Part shown: one piece after another, positions 15,815-23,937 of the stretch
Position numbering within the stretch: position 1 is the stretch's first letter
Layout of the letters: each line of letters starts with the position of its first letter
Source of the DNA: DASZIT01 sp036489495
GTDB taxonomy: Bacteria; Actinomycetota; Acidimicrobiia; Acidimicrobiales; RAAP-2
DNA: 64,000 bases
NCBI GenBank assembly: GCA_036489495.1
Contig: DASXFR010000069.1
Span: forward strand, 1-64,000
Reading direction: 5' to 3'
Program-made: the position numbers and the translations under genes
The notes under the pieces: generated by a model
Told to the model about the DNA's origin: nothing
Database searches by the model: none
The model's input: only the letters and a program-made list of their open reading frames with translations

Positions 15815-16717
15815 TCAACCCCCGAGCCGCTCCCCCGGTTGCGGGCGCACCCCTCGGAGCCAATCCGCCGCCGCCATCGGTTGTCTTCCCTCCGGTTGGA
15901 CGGTGACCAGCCGGAGGCGGGATCCCTCCCCGGCGGTGACCACCTCCCCGTCCAGGGCACCCGGGCTGGCGCCCTCGGGGGCCGCCGCCAACCCATCGCC
16001 GTCGGTGGGCGCCGGCTCGGCCCGGAGCACCCGCAGCCGCTTGCCCCGGAAGGTGGTCCATGCCCGGCCGAGATGGACCACCCGTAGCAGCTGGGCGGCG
16101 TCCTCCTCCCAGTGCAGCTGGAGCTCCTCCGGCCGGATCTTCTCCGCGTAGGTCGGCTCGCCGACCTGGGGGTGAGGGGTGGGCAGCCCGGACAGCCCAC
16201 CGGCCAGGTGGGTCTCCAGCAGCCGGGAGCCGATGGCCACCAGACGACCGCGCAGCTCGTCGACCGACTCGGACTCGTCGATCCGGGTGTCCTCCTCGGC
16301 GTAGATCGGCCCGGTGTCGAGCCCCGCCTCCACCGCCATCAAGCACACCCCGGTGGTGGCGTCGCCGGCCAGGATGGCCCGTTCCACCGGAGCCGCCCCC
16401 CGCCAGCGCGGCAGCTGCGAGAAGTGGAGATTCACCATCGGCAGCTGCTCGAGGGCGGCGGGCGGGATGATCCGGCCGTAGGCCACCACCACTCCCAACT
16501 CCGCCCCGCACCCGAGGGCGTCCTCCAGCTGGTCGGTCACCGGGAGGCCGAGCTCGATGGCGGCCGCCTTCACCGGGCTCGGGACCAAAGTGCTGCCCCG
16601 CCCCCGGCGTTTGTCCGGCCGGCTGACCACCGAGGCGATGTCGTGCCCGGCGGCCACCAGGGTCCGCAACGGTTCGACCGCCGCCTCTGGGGTTCCGAGG
16701 TACACCAGGCGGGTCAC
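15815..16717 (-). CDS. fmt: Methionyl-tRNA formyltransferase
   Basis: Fmt formylates initiator Met-tRNA using 10-formyl-THF. The 300-residue product has the N-terminal LVYLGTPEAAVEPL and PDKRRGRGSTLVPSPVK, the catalytic region with VNLHFSQLPRWRGAAPVERAI and GPIYAEE, and the C-terminal tRNA-binding domain with WTTFRGKRLRVLRA. The starting GTG has a TAGCGT box 7 bases before it. It follows def (46-base gap); together the pair adds and removes the formyl group. The rsmB gene that often lies between fmt and rpe is absent. Confidence 0.95.
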   Translation of the reverse strand: MTRLVYLGTPEAAVEPLRTLVAAGHDIASVVSRPDKRRGRGSTLVPSPVKAAAIELGLPVTDQLEDALGCGAELGVVVAYGRIIPPAALEQLPMVNLHFSQLPRWRGAAPVERAILAGDATTGVCLMAVEAGLDTGPIYAEEDTRIDESESVDELRGRLVAIGSRLLETHLAGGLSGLPTPHPQVGEPTYAEKIRPEELQLHWEEDAAQLLRVVHLGRAWTTFRGKRLRVLRAEPAPTDGDGLAAAPEGASPGALDGEVVTAGEGSRLRLVTVQPEGRQPMAAADWLRGVRPQPGERLGG

Positions 16718-16724
16718 CGGAGGG

Positions 16725-16730
16725 ACGCTA
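16725..16730 (-). promoter_or_regulatory. Start-proximal -10 box (TAGCGT) of fmt
   Basis: TAGCGT on the minus strand lies 7 bases before GTG 16717. Confidence 0.4.
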
Positions 16731-16763
16731 CCGGTGGTCGTCGGCTCCGGGGTGGCCGGGAAG

Positions 16764-17315
16764 TCAGATCTCCCGTTCGTCGCCCGACGATGCCGAGACC
16801 AGCGTGGCCTCCAGCGCAGTGGTGTCGAGGCCCAGCGACCGGTCCCGCAGTACCTTCAACGCCTGCTTGCGCATGTCGTCCTCCAGCCGTTCCACCATCA
16901 GCACCCCGTCGAGATGGTCGACCTCGTGCTGGAAGACCCGGCCGAGGAACTCGTCGGCCTCGATCGACACCTCTTCGCCCTCGAGGTTGTACCCCCGGAG
17001 GTGCACCGTCATCGGCCGGACGATGCCCAGCCGGAGGTCGGGGATGGAGAGGCAGCCTTCCTCGTAGTACCACTCGCCCGCCGTCTCCTCGATGGTCGGG
17101 TTGACCACCGCCACCGGTCCGTCGCCCACGTCGTAGACGAACACCCGCTTCTGCACGCCGACTTGGGGCGCGGCCAGGCCGGCGCCCACCGCGTCGTACA
17201 TGGTCTCGACCATGTCATCGACCAGGCGGGCCAGGGTTCCGTCGATCTGGTCGACCGGGCGGGCTACCTGCTTGAGCACCGGGTCGCCATACTTGCGGAC
17301 CGAATACGAGGACAT
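16764..17315 (-). CDS. def: Peptide deformylase
   Basis: Def removes the N-formyl group from nascent proteins with a metal-dependent active site. All three motifs are present: GAGLAAPQVG, EEGCLS (Cys metal ligand) and QHEVDH (HExxH metal ligands and catalytic Glu). The length is 183 residues. The frame is open far upstream, but only as a shadow of priA. ATG 17324 lies partly inside a TACAAT box, which favours ATG 17315, giving MSSYSVRKYGDPVLK. Confidence 0.96.
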   Translation of the reverse strand: MSSYSVRKYGDPVLKQVARPVDQIDGTLARLVDDMVETMYDAVGAGLAAPQVGVQKRVFVYDVGDGPVAVVNPTIEETAGEWYYEEGCLSIPDLRLGIVRPMTVHLRGYNLEGEEVSIEADEFLGRVFQHEVDHLDGVLMVERLEDDMRKQALKVLRDRSLGLDTTALEATLVSASSGDEREI

Positions 17316-17322
17316 GGACCAC

Positions 17323-17328
17323 ATTGTA
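17323..17328 (-). promoter_or_regulatory. Start-proximal -10 box (TACAAT) of def
   Basis: TACAAT, one base off the TATAAT consensus, ends 7 bases before ATG 17315. It overlaps the alternative ATG at 17324 and so decides the start. Confidence 0.55.
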
Positions 17329-17389
17329 CGGGTTCGGTCACCGGGCCGGCACCGGGTGACGGGCGCCCGATCCCGCCATCCGGGCCAGC

Positions 17390-19192
17390 TCAGACGTCGG
17401 TCGGGTCGACCTCCACCCGCAGCCGACCCGCCGGGCGGGGGGTCGAGGCCAGGGCGTCGCACAGGGTCGAGTGATCGGCCGCCCGCACCAGCCACCGCTC
17501 GGAATCCGAGGCCGACACCGTGAGCCCGGTCCGGGCCCGGAGGGCGGCGGCGTAGTCGTCCGACCCCGGGCCCCGGAGGAGGGCCAGGACGCCGAACGGC
17601 GGGAGGGCGAGGTCCTCCCGGACCTTCCGCTCCGGCTCGGCCAGCAACCCCGGGTCGGCGTGGACGGCGGCCCGCAGGGCCTCGTGGTCGGGAATCCGGG
17701 TCTGGGCCAGGACGCGACCCCCGGACTCGCGCCCCCCGACCAGACGGGACGCCCGGGCCAGGAGGGCGAGCGACTCCTCGCCGGCCCCGAAGCGGGGGGC
17801 CAACAGGTGCTGGTCGAAGTCGAGGAACACCACCGCGTCGGCCCGGGCCACCCGGTGGAGGGCGGCTTCGGTGCCCACCACCAGTCGGGATCCGGCGTCG
17901 ATCGGCTTCTCCGAATCCCCGGTCAGCTCGACGGCCTCCACCCCGGCCAGCGCCGAGAGCTCTTCGGTCGCCCGGGTCACCCCGACCCGCAGCACCTTCA
18001 GGCGGGTGGAGTCGCATTCGGCGCATACCGCCGGTCGGGCGAGGTCGCAGACCCGGCAGCGGAGCTCGCCGCCCGGCTCGGTCTGGGCGACCGGGCCGCC
18101 GCAACGGGTGCAGCGGGCGAGGGCGCCGCAGTGGGCGCAGGCCAGCAGCCGGGCCCGCCCTTTCCGATTGAGGATGGCCACCACCCGGCCCGTCGGGGTG
18201 TCGAGTACCGACCGCAGCAGCTGGACCAGGCGCTCGGAGAACAGCCCGGTGCGAGGGTCGTCGCCGGTCCGGTCGACGACTTCGACCACCGGCCAACCCC
18301 GGCGTTCGACGGCGCGGTCGGTGGTGACCAGCCGCCCGGGTTCGAGCAGGACCACCGGGGGGCAGGGGGTCACCAGCAGCACCGGCGCCTGGTCCCGGCG
18401 GCCGCGTTCGATCACCACGTCCACCGCCGACCAGGTAGGCGAGCGCTCCTCCCGGTAGGCCTCGTCGTGGGCATCGAGCACCACCACCGACCGGACCCGC
18501 GACAGCGGGGCCCAGGCTGCCGACCGGGTCCCGACCACCACCCTCTCCCCCGACGCCGCCGCTTCCCACTCGTCAGGGAGCAGGGCCACCGGTGCCCCGG
18601 CCCGGCGGAGGCGGGCGGCCAGCCGCGTCGCCCGGGTATGGGACGGCGCCAGCATCAACACCCCGGCGGCTCCCAGCCGATGGACCAGCTCGAGGGCGAG
18701 CAACGAGGCGTCGAGGGTGGGGGCCAGCCGAACTACCGACGGTCGGTCGGACCCGTCCAGCGCCTCGGCGACGATCGCCACCGAAGCTCCGCCCGGAGAC
18801 GGCACCGTGCTCGGACCCGGGTCGGCCGGACCGGATCGGCTGGCGCCGCCTTTCTTCACCACCCGCGGGGGCGACGCGGTGCCGAGGAACGACGACAGCG
18901 GTCCGGCCCACCGCCAGGCCGCCCACTCGGCCAGCGCCACCACCCGGGGCGGTGGCCCTTCCCCGCTGGAGAGGGAGATCGGTTTGGGGTCCACCCCGGC
19001 TGGTGGCACCACGTCGTCATCCACCACCCAGGCGGCCACCCGGCGCCCATGGAGGTCGATGCGGACCCGGCTGCCCACCCGGATGGTCGCCGACAGCGAC
19101 TCGGGGACCGTGTAGTCGAACCGCCGGTGAATGGCGGGAACGTCCGGGGCGACCCGGACCACCCGGGCCACCGGATCCCCGGGGGCGGTCAC
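17390..19192 (-). CDS. priA: PriA-like primosomal protein N', helicase motifs degenerate
   Basis: PriA restarts stalled replication forks. The 600-residue product has the N-terminal DNA-binding part (RRFDYTVPESL, then VGSRVRIDLHGRRVAAWVV). It also has the zinc-binding module with four CxxC pairs at about residues 352/355, 361/364, 379/382 and 390/393. The Walker A position (about 155-170, RLAPTLDASLL) has no GKT, and the DExH box is DAHDE at about 240. Motor activity is therefore probably lost, as is known for many actinobacterial PriA proteins. It lies 31 bases after metK. Confidence 0.88.
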   Translation of the reverse strand: MTAPGDPVARVVRVAPDVPAIHRRFDYTVPESLSATIRVGSRVRIDLHGRRVAAWVVDDDVVPPAGVDPKPISLSSGEGPPPRVVALAEWAAWRWAGPLSSFLGTASPPRVVKKGGASRSGPADPGPSTVPSPGGASVAIVAEALDGSDRPSVVRLAPTLDASLLALELVHRLGAAGVLMLAPSHTRATRLAARLRRAGAPVALLPDEWEAAASGERVVVGTRSAAWAPLSRVRSVVVLDAHDEAYREERSPTWSAVDVVIERGRRDQAPVLLVTPCPPVVLLEPGRLVTTDRAVERRGWPVVEVVDRTGDDPRTGLFSERLVQLLRSVLDTPTGRVVAILNRKGRARLLACAHCGALARCTRCGGPVAQTEPGGELRCRVCDLARPAVCAECDSTRLKVLRVGVTRATEELSALAGVEAVELTGDSEKPIDAGSRLVVGTEAALHRVARADAVVFLDFDQHLLAPRFGAGEESLALLARASRLVGGRESGGRVLAQTRIPDHEALRAAVHADPGLLAEPERKVREDLALPPFGVLALLRGPGSDDYAAALRARTGLTVSASDSERWLVRAADHSTLCDALASTPRPAGRLRVEVDPTDV

Positions 19193-19223
19193 GGCGCCAG
19201 CCCCCGGCAGATCGCCCCGGGGC

Positions 19224-20420
19224 TCAGAGCCCGAGGGCCTGCTTCAGGTCGTCGACCCGCAGGGTCTCTTCCCAGGTGAAGTCCTTCTCGCTCCGGCCGA
19301 AGTGGCCGTAGGCGGCGGTCTTCCGGTAGATCGGGCGCTTGAGGTCGAGATCCCGGACGATGGCGGCGGGACGGAGGTCGAAGATCTCGTCGACCGCCTT
19401 GCCGATCTGGATCGGATCGACCTTTTCGGTGCCGAACGTCTCGACCAGCAGGGACACCGGCCGGGCCACACCGATGGCGTAGGCCACCTGGACCTCGCAC
19501 CGGCTGGCGGCGCCGGCGGCGACCACGTGCTTGGCCACCCAGCGGGCGGCATAGGCCGCCGACCGGTCCACCTTGGACGGGTCCTTGCCCGAGAAGGCAC
19601 CGCCGCCGTGGCGGGCCATGCCCCCGTAGGTGTCGACGATGATCTTGCGGCCGGTCAGCCCGGTGTCGGCATGGGGTCCCCCGAGCTCGAACACCCCGGT
19701 CGGGTTGGCCAGGATCCGTACGTTGTCGGTGTCCAACTCGGTGGGCAGCAGCGGGGTGATCACGTTGTCCCGGAGGTCGGGCAGCAGCAGGGTGTCGAGG
19801 TCGACACCCGGGTCGTGCTGGGTCGAGATCAGCACCGTCTCGAGGGCCACCGGGCGACCGTTGTCGTAGGTGACGCTCACCTGGGTCTTGCCGTCGGGGC
19901 GCAGGTAGGGCAGGACACCCACCCTCCGCACCTGGGCCAGCCGCTGGGCCATGCGATGGGCCAACCAGATAGGCAGGGGCATCAGATCCGGGGTCTCGTC
20001 GCAGGCGTACCCGAACATCATCCCCTGGTCGCCGGCGCCCTGGGCGTTGAGCTGATCCTCTCCCCCGGTCCCGGCCCGGACCTCGAAGGCGTTGTCGACA
20101 CCCTGGCCGATGTCGGGCGACTGCTCGTCGAGGGCCACCATGACCCCGCAGGTCTTCCCGTTGATGCCGTAGGCGTCGTCGTCGTAGCCGATGTCGAGCA
20201 CCACCTGGCGGACCAGGGTGGGAATGTCCACGTAGGTGGTGGTGGTGATCTCACCGGCCACCAGCACCAGGCCGGTGGTCAGCAATGTCTCGCAGGCCAC
20301 CCGGCTGTTGGGGTCCTCCGCCAACAGGGCGTCGAGCACGGAATCGGAGATCTGATCGGCCATCTTGTCGGGATGGCCCTCGGTGACGGACTCAGAGGTG
20401 AAGGTGTGTCGGGTGTTCAC
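19224..20420 (-). CDS. metK: S-adenosylmethionine synthase
   Basis: MetK makes SAM from methionine and ATP, the donor for the methyltransferases in this window. The 398-residue product has SVTEGHPDKMADQISDS, GAGDQGMMFGYA, the glycine-rich loop GGGAFSGKDPSKVDRS and KPIY-like RPIYRKT near the end. GTG 20420 (MNTRHTFTSES) is chosen because conservation begins there; the frame extends 21 codons further without similarity. It is 120 bases downstream of coaBC. Confidence 0.96.
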   Translation of the reverse strand: MNTRHTFTSESVTEGHPDKMADQISDSVLDALLAEDPNSRVACETLLTTGLVLVAGEITTTTYVDIPTLVRQVVLDIGYDDDAYGINGKTCGVMVALDEQSPDIGQGVDNAFEVRAGTGGEDQLNAQGAGDQGMMFGYACDETPDLMPLPIWLAHRMAQRLAQVRRVGVLPYLRPDGKTQVSVTYDNGRPVALETVLISTQHDPGVDLDTLLLPDLRDNVITPLLPTELDTDNVRILANPTGVFELGGPHADTGLTGRKIIVDTYGGMARHGGGAFSGKDPSKVDRSAAYAARWVAKHVVAAGAASRCEVQVAYAIGVARPVSLLVETFGTEKVDPIQIGKAVDEIFDLRPAAIVRDLDLKRPIYRKTAAYGHFGRSEKDFTWEETLRVDDLKQALGL

Positions 20421-20540
20421 TGGTGGTTCCGTTCTGCTCTGGGGATGGGGGGAATGCGGCTGTACCGCCCCTGGGGTTCGCAAGAGGATAGGGGATATCG
20501 GCGTCGACGGCGAAGTCCGGTCGTTGGGCGGTTGGGGCGA
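20421..20540 (-). other. coaBC-metK spacer
   Basis: This 120-base spacer precedes metK. It has a TATCCT box as a possible -10. I see no conserved SAM-riboswitch core and no strong terminator. Confidence 0.3.
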
Positions 20541-21746
20541 TCAACGGGCGGCCAGGAGGGCGGCCACCCGGTCCAGCACCGCATCGGCCACCACCAGCTT
20601 GCTGGTCACCGGAACCTCGGTGGTGTGCCCGTCGGCCCCGAGCACCGTCACCGCGTTGGTGTCGTGGTCGAATCCGACCCCGGGCGCCGACACGTCATTG
20701 GCCACCATCAGGTCGACCCCCTTGGCCACCAACTTCGCCGTCGCCCGCTCGCTGACCTGATCGGTCTCGGCGGCGAAGCCGACCAGCACCTGGGTGCCGG
20801 TCCGGCGCCGACCGAGCTCGGCCAGGATGTCGGGGGTCGGCTCGAGGATCAGATCGGGGACCCCGTCCGACTTGTGCAGCTTGGACGCCGCCGACCCTTT
20901 GGGCCGGAAATCGGCCACCGCCGCCGCCATCACCACCACGTCGGCGTCGACCGCCAGCGACAGCACCGCGGCTTCCATCTCCGCCGCGGTCTCGACCCGG
21001 TGCACCGACACCCCGGCGGGCACCGGACGCTCGGTGGTGGTGACCAGATCAACGTTCGCACCCCGGCCGGCGGCGGCTTCGGCCACCGCGTGGCCCTGCT
21101 TGCCCGACGACCGGTTGGTCAGCACCCGGACCGGGTCGATCGGCTCCCGGGTGCCGCCGGCCGACACCACCATCCGGATCCCGACCAGATCCCTCCGAGG
21201 TCGGGAGTCGAGGAGGCCGAGGACGGTCTCCACGATCACCTCGGGGTCGGCCAGCCGGCCCGAACCGAGGTCGCCGCCGGCCAGTCGCCCGTCCTCGGGG
21301 GGGACCACGATCACCCCTCGCGACCGCAACCTGGCCAGGTTCTCCTGCACCGCCGGGTGCTCCCACATCTCGGTGTGCATGGCCGGGCACACCACCACCG
21401 GCGCGGCGGTGGCCAACAGGGTGGTGGTCAACAGGTCGTCAGCCAGGCCGCTGGCATACCGACCCAGCAGGTCGACGGTGGCCGGGGCCACCACCACCAC
21501 GTCGGCCAACTGGCCGAGACGGGTGTGGGGAATCGGCGAGGCCTCGTCCCACAGGCTGGTCTGCACCGGCTCGGAACCGAGGGCGTCGAAGGTGGCGGCG
21601 CCCACGAAGCGGGTGGCCCGTTCGGTCATCACCGGGGCCACATGCACTCCGGCGTCAACCAAGCGCCGGCAGACCTCGACGGCCTTGTAGGCGGCGATCC
21701 CGGCCGACACGCCGAGGACTACGAAGGGTTTGGGTCCGCCCGTCAC
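20541..21746 (-). CDS. coaBC: Bifunctional phosphopantothenoylcysteine decarboxylase / phosphopantothenate--cysteine ligase
   Basis: CoaBC carries out two successive steps of coenzyme A synthesis. The N-terminal flavin-dependent CoaC domain has VSAGIAAYKAVEVCRRL, the active-site region PAMHTEMWEHPA and GRLASGD-like GRLAGGDLGSGRL. The C-terminal CoaB domain has VSAGGTREPIDPVRVLTNRSSGKQG and VGFAAETD, with KGVDLMVANDVS. GTG 21746 gives MTGGPKPFVVLGVSAG, 401 residues. It lies 20 bases after rpoZ. Confidence 0.95.
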   Translation of the reverse strand: MTGGPKPFVVLGVSAGIAAYKAVEVCRRLVDAGVHVAPVMTERATRFVGAATFDALGSEPVQTSLWDEASPIPHTRLGQLADVVVVAPATVDLLGRYASGLADDLLTTTLLATAAPVVVCPAMHTEMWEHPAVQENLARLRSRGVIVVPPEDGRLAGGDLGSGRLADPEVIVETVLGLLDSRPRRDLVGIRMVVSAGGTREPIDPVRVLTNRSSGKQGHAVAEAAAGRGANVDLVTTTERPVPAGVSVHRVETAAEMEAAVLSLAVDADVVVMAAAVADFRPKGSAASKLHKSDGVPDLILEPTPDILAELGRRRTGTQVLVGFAAETDQVSERATAKLVAKGVDLMVANDVSAPGVGFDHDTNAVTVLGADGHTTEVPVTSKLVVADAVLDRVAALLAAR

Positions 21747-21766
21747 GATCGATCGGGCCAACCGCT

Positions 21767-22141
21767 CTAGTCGGTGGACTCGGTGGGCGCCGGGTCCTCC
21801 GGGGTGCCGTCGACCGCGGCCAATCCGGTCTCCGCCGCCAGCGCGGCTTCGGCGGCGAGCGCGGCTTCGGCGGCCAACGCTGCCTCTTCCTCCGGATCGG
21901 GGCGACTGTAGGTGGCCTTGCCGGCGGCCACCTCTTCGAAGGCGATCGACAGGGGCTTGCCCGACAGCGAGGCAACCTGCGGTGGGACCACCACTCCCAA
22001 TCCTTCGCCGAGGGAGTTGTAATAGCTGTTCACCTGGCGGGCCCGGCGGGACGCCAGCGCCACCAACGTGAACTTGGAGTCCACCTTGTCGAGGAGATCT
22101 TCGACCGGTGGGTCCATCAAAGTGCTGCGGGGCTGAGCCAT
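21767..22141 (-). CDS. rpoZ: DNA-directed RNA polymerase omega subunit
   Basis: Omega helps assemble RNA polymerase by holding beta-prime. The core is VEDLLDKVDSKFTLVALASRRARQVNSYYN, then GKPLSIAFEEVAAGK. The 124-residue length exceeds the usual ~90 because of an acidic Ala-rich tail (ALAAEA repeated three times). ATG 22141 shares one base with the gmk stop (TGATG), which couples the two genes. Confidence 0.94.
   Translation of the reverse strand: MAQPRSTLMDPPVEDLLDKVDSKFTLVALASRRARQVNSYYNSLGEGLGVVVPPQVASLSGKPLSIAFEEVAAGKATYSRPDPEEEAALAAEAALAAEAALAAETGLAAVDGTPEDPAPTESTD
21841..21876 (-). repeat. 18-bp tandem repeat in the rpoZ tail
   Basis: Two near-identical 18-base units (21841-21858 and 21859-21876) and a diverged third encode repeated LAAEAA segments. 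The repeat length keeps the frame, so copy number could vary between strains. Confidence 0.65.
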
Positions 22142-22767
22142 CAGGATCCTTCGGAAACGTCGTCGGGTAGGGAGCCGGAGGCCTGATCTTCGCCACCGGC
22201 GGTTCCGCCAGCCGCATCACTCCCCGAACGGGCGGTGGAACGGCAACCCTCAACTATACCGGCCACTTCGGCCGCGGCTCGCATCAGGCCGTCGTTGACC
22301 ACCACCACATCGGCGATTTGGCGCCCGATCCTCTCCTCCTCGAACCCCGCCTCCAAGCGTTTGACCACGTGGTCCTCGCTGTCCCCCCGGCTCCGGAGCC
22401 TCTCGGCCTGGATCTCGGAATTCGGCGGTAACAGCAGGATGAGGGTGGCGTCGGGCCGCTTGGAGCGGACCTGGAGGGCGCCCTGGAGATCGATTTCCAG
22501 GAGCACGTCGAACCCCTCGGGGGGCCGGGGCACCGGGGTCCCGTAGAGATTGCCGAGGAACTCGGCCCACTCGAAGAATTCCCCCGCCCGAGCGTGCTCC
22601 TCGAAGGTTGGGCGATCGACAAAGCAATAGGCGTCGGCTGTCTCTCCCGGCCGCTGGGCGCGGGTGGTCCATGACCGGCTGAGCCAAAGCTTCGGGTCGA
22701 TCTCCACCAGCTTGGCGGCGATGGTCCCCTTTCCGGCTCCCCCCGGGCCGAAGAGTACAAAGATCAA
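22141..22767 (-). CDS. gmk: Guanylate kinase
   Basis: Gmk phosphorylates GMP to GDP. The 208-residue product has the P-loop GPGGAGKGT (Gly where many homologues have Ser), SRSWTTRAQRPGE, the GMP-binding EFFEWAEFLGNLYGTP and VLLEIDLQGA. It starts at TTG 22767; no ATG or GTG lies nearby in frame. The last 30 residues are a Gly/Ser-rich acidic tail. It follows mihF by 41 bases. Confidence 0.95.
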   Translation of the reverse strand: MIFVLFGPGGAGKGTIAAKLVEIDPKLWLSRSWTTRAQRPGETADAYCFVDRPTFEEHARAGEFFEWAEFLGNLYGTPVPRPPEGFDVLLEIDLQGALQVRSKRPDATLILLLPPNSEIQAERLRSRGDSEDHVVKRLEAGFEEERIGRQIADVVVVNDGLMRAAAEVAGIVEGCRSTARSGSDAAGGTAGGEDQASGSLPDDVSEGS

Positions 22768-22808
22768 TGGGTCGGCCCGGCCACCGGCCGGGCCCGCCGA
22801 TGCGTTGC

Positions 22809-23126
22809 TCAGCGAGCGGTCTCGCGGAGCAGCGACTGACGCTGATTGCTCCCGAGTCCCTGAAGTCGGCGGCTCTCGCTGATCCCCACCGTGTCCATCA
22901 GTCGGCGCGCCTTGACCTTGCCGAGGCCGGGAAGTGACTCGAGCACCGAGATCACTTTCATCTTCCCGATCGTCTCGTTCCCGTCGGCATCGGTCAGAAG
23001 CTGGCTCAGAGTCAGCGACCCCATTTTGAGCCTGTCCTTGACCTCGGCCCGCTCACGGCGGACCCTGGCGGCTTTGGCCAAGGCGGCTTGGCGCTGTTCG
23101 GGCGTAAGTGCAGGCGGTTGCGGCAT
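22809..23126 (-). CDS. mihF: Actinobacterial integration host factor (mIHF)
   Basis: mIHF is an actinobacteria-specific nucleoid protein that binds and bends DNA through a helix-two-turn-helix fold. The 105 residues match the family: PALTPEQRQAALAKAARVRRERAEVK (helical N-terminus), LKMGSLTLSQLL, then VISVLESLPGLGKVKARRLMDTVGI. ATG 23126 is preferred over the longer frame because conservation begins at MPQPPALTPEQ and a TATCGT box lies 7 bases before it. The mihF-gmk-rpoZ-coaBC-metK order is a strong actinobacterial signature. Confidence 0.95.
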   Translation of the reverse strand: MPQPPALTPEQRQAALAKAARVRRERAEVKDRLKMGSLTLSQLLTDADGNETIGKMKVISVLESLPGLGKVKARRLMDTVGISESRRLQGLGSNQRQSLLRETAR

Positions 23127-23133
23127 GTCCGCG

Positions 23134-23162
23134 ACGATAGCGCCTCCGGAGGCGCTGGTCAC
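23134..23162 (-). promoter_or_regulatory. mihF promoter with palindromic spacer
   Basis: On the minus strand GTGACC (23162-23157) is followed by exactly 17 bases and TATCGT (23139-23134), then 7 bases to ATG 23126. The spacer is almost wholly the palindrome listed next. Confidence 0.5.
23139..23156. promoter_or_regulatory. 18-bp perfect palindrome between mihF and pxpA (candidate operator)
   Basis: AGCGCCTCCGGAGGCGCT reads the same on both strands. It sits in a 37-base divergent gap, filling the mihF -35/-10 spacer. On the other strand its GGAGG (23148-23152) can serve as the pxpA ribosome binding site. Confidence 0.55.
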
Positions 23163-23163
23163 C

Positions 23164-23937
23164 ATGAATACTGGGGGGGTGGCCGCCGTCGATCTGAACG
23201 CCGATCTGGGGGAAGCCGAAACCCTTCTTCCATCCGACCTGGCGATCCTCGATTGTGTCACCAGTGCCAATCTTTCCTGTGGGTTCCACGCCGGAAATCT
23301 GACCGCCATCCGAGCGAGTCTGGTCGCCGCCCTGGAGCGGGGCGTGACCGTCGGCGCCCACGTCTCCTACCGCGACCGGGAAGGGTTCGGCCGGCGCCCG
23401 CAGGAGGTGCCCGTCGATCGGCTGCGGGCCGACATCGTCGAGCAGTACGGGATCCTGGCTGGGCTGGCCGCCGCCGTCGGCGGGTCGGTGCCGTACCTCA
23501 AACCCCACGGCGCGCTGTATAACCGGATGGGGGTGGACGAGGCGGTTGCCGCGGTGGTGGTGGACGCGGTGAAGGATTGCGGGATCTCCCGGCTGGTGGC
23601 ACAGGCCGGAACGGTGGTGGCCGAGTTGGCCGCCGAGGCGGGGTTGGAGGTGATCGCCGAGGCGTTCGCCGACCGGGGCTACCTGAGTGACGGCCGGTTG
23701 GTTCCGCGGGGTGATCCTGACGCGGTGTTCAGCGATCCGCTGGTAGTGGCCAAACGGGCGATCTCCCTGGTGACCCGCGGGGGCATCGAGGCGGCCGACG
23801 GCTCGTGGGTGCCGGTGGCCTGCGAGACCTTGTGCGTGCACGGGGACAGCCCGTCGGCCTCGGCGTCGGCCCAGGAGACCCGTCGGGCCCTCGAGGCGGC
23901 GGGTGTGACCGTCCGCCGTTTTGTCCCTCCATCATGA
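23164..23937 (+). CDS. pxpA: 5-oxoprolinase subunit A (LamB/YcsF family)
   Basis: PxpA, with PxpB and PxpC, opens 5-oxoproline to glutamate using ATP. The 257-residue product has the family landmarks VDLNADLGE, SANLSCGFHAGN, GVTVGAHVSYRDREGFGRR and YLKPHGALYNRM, and ends near CVHGDSPSA. ATG 23164 is chosen because the family sequence begins at once; the frame upstream is a shadow of mihF. Its TGA overlaps the next gene's ATG (ATGA). Confidence 0.94.
   Translation: MNTGGVAAVDLNADLGEAETLLPSDLAILDCVTSANLSCGFHAGNLTAIRASLVAALERGVTVGAHVSYRDREGFGRRPQEVPVDRLRADIVEQYGILAGLAAAVGGSVPYLKPHGALYNRMGVDEAVAAVVVDAVKDCGISRLVAQAGTVVAELAAEAGLEVIAEAFADRGYLSDGRLVPRGDPDAVFSDPLVVAKRAISLVTRGGIEAADGSWVPVACETLCVHGDSPSASASAQETRRALEAAGVTVRRFVPPS

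Noticed and set aside
16764..18569. Open frame of 601 codons ending in peptide deformylase
   Set aside because: Everything before ATG 17315 is antisense-phase shadow of priA.
20421..20540. Possible SAM riboswitch before metK
   Set aside because: No conserved SAM-riboswitch core or terminator stem could be recognised in 120 bases.
19131..21770. 879-codon plus-strand open frame opposite metK and coaBC
   Set aside because: It is a His/Gly/Arg-rich antisense shadow of two clear minus-strand genes.
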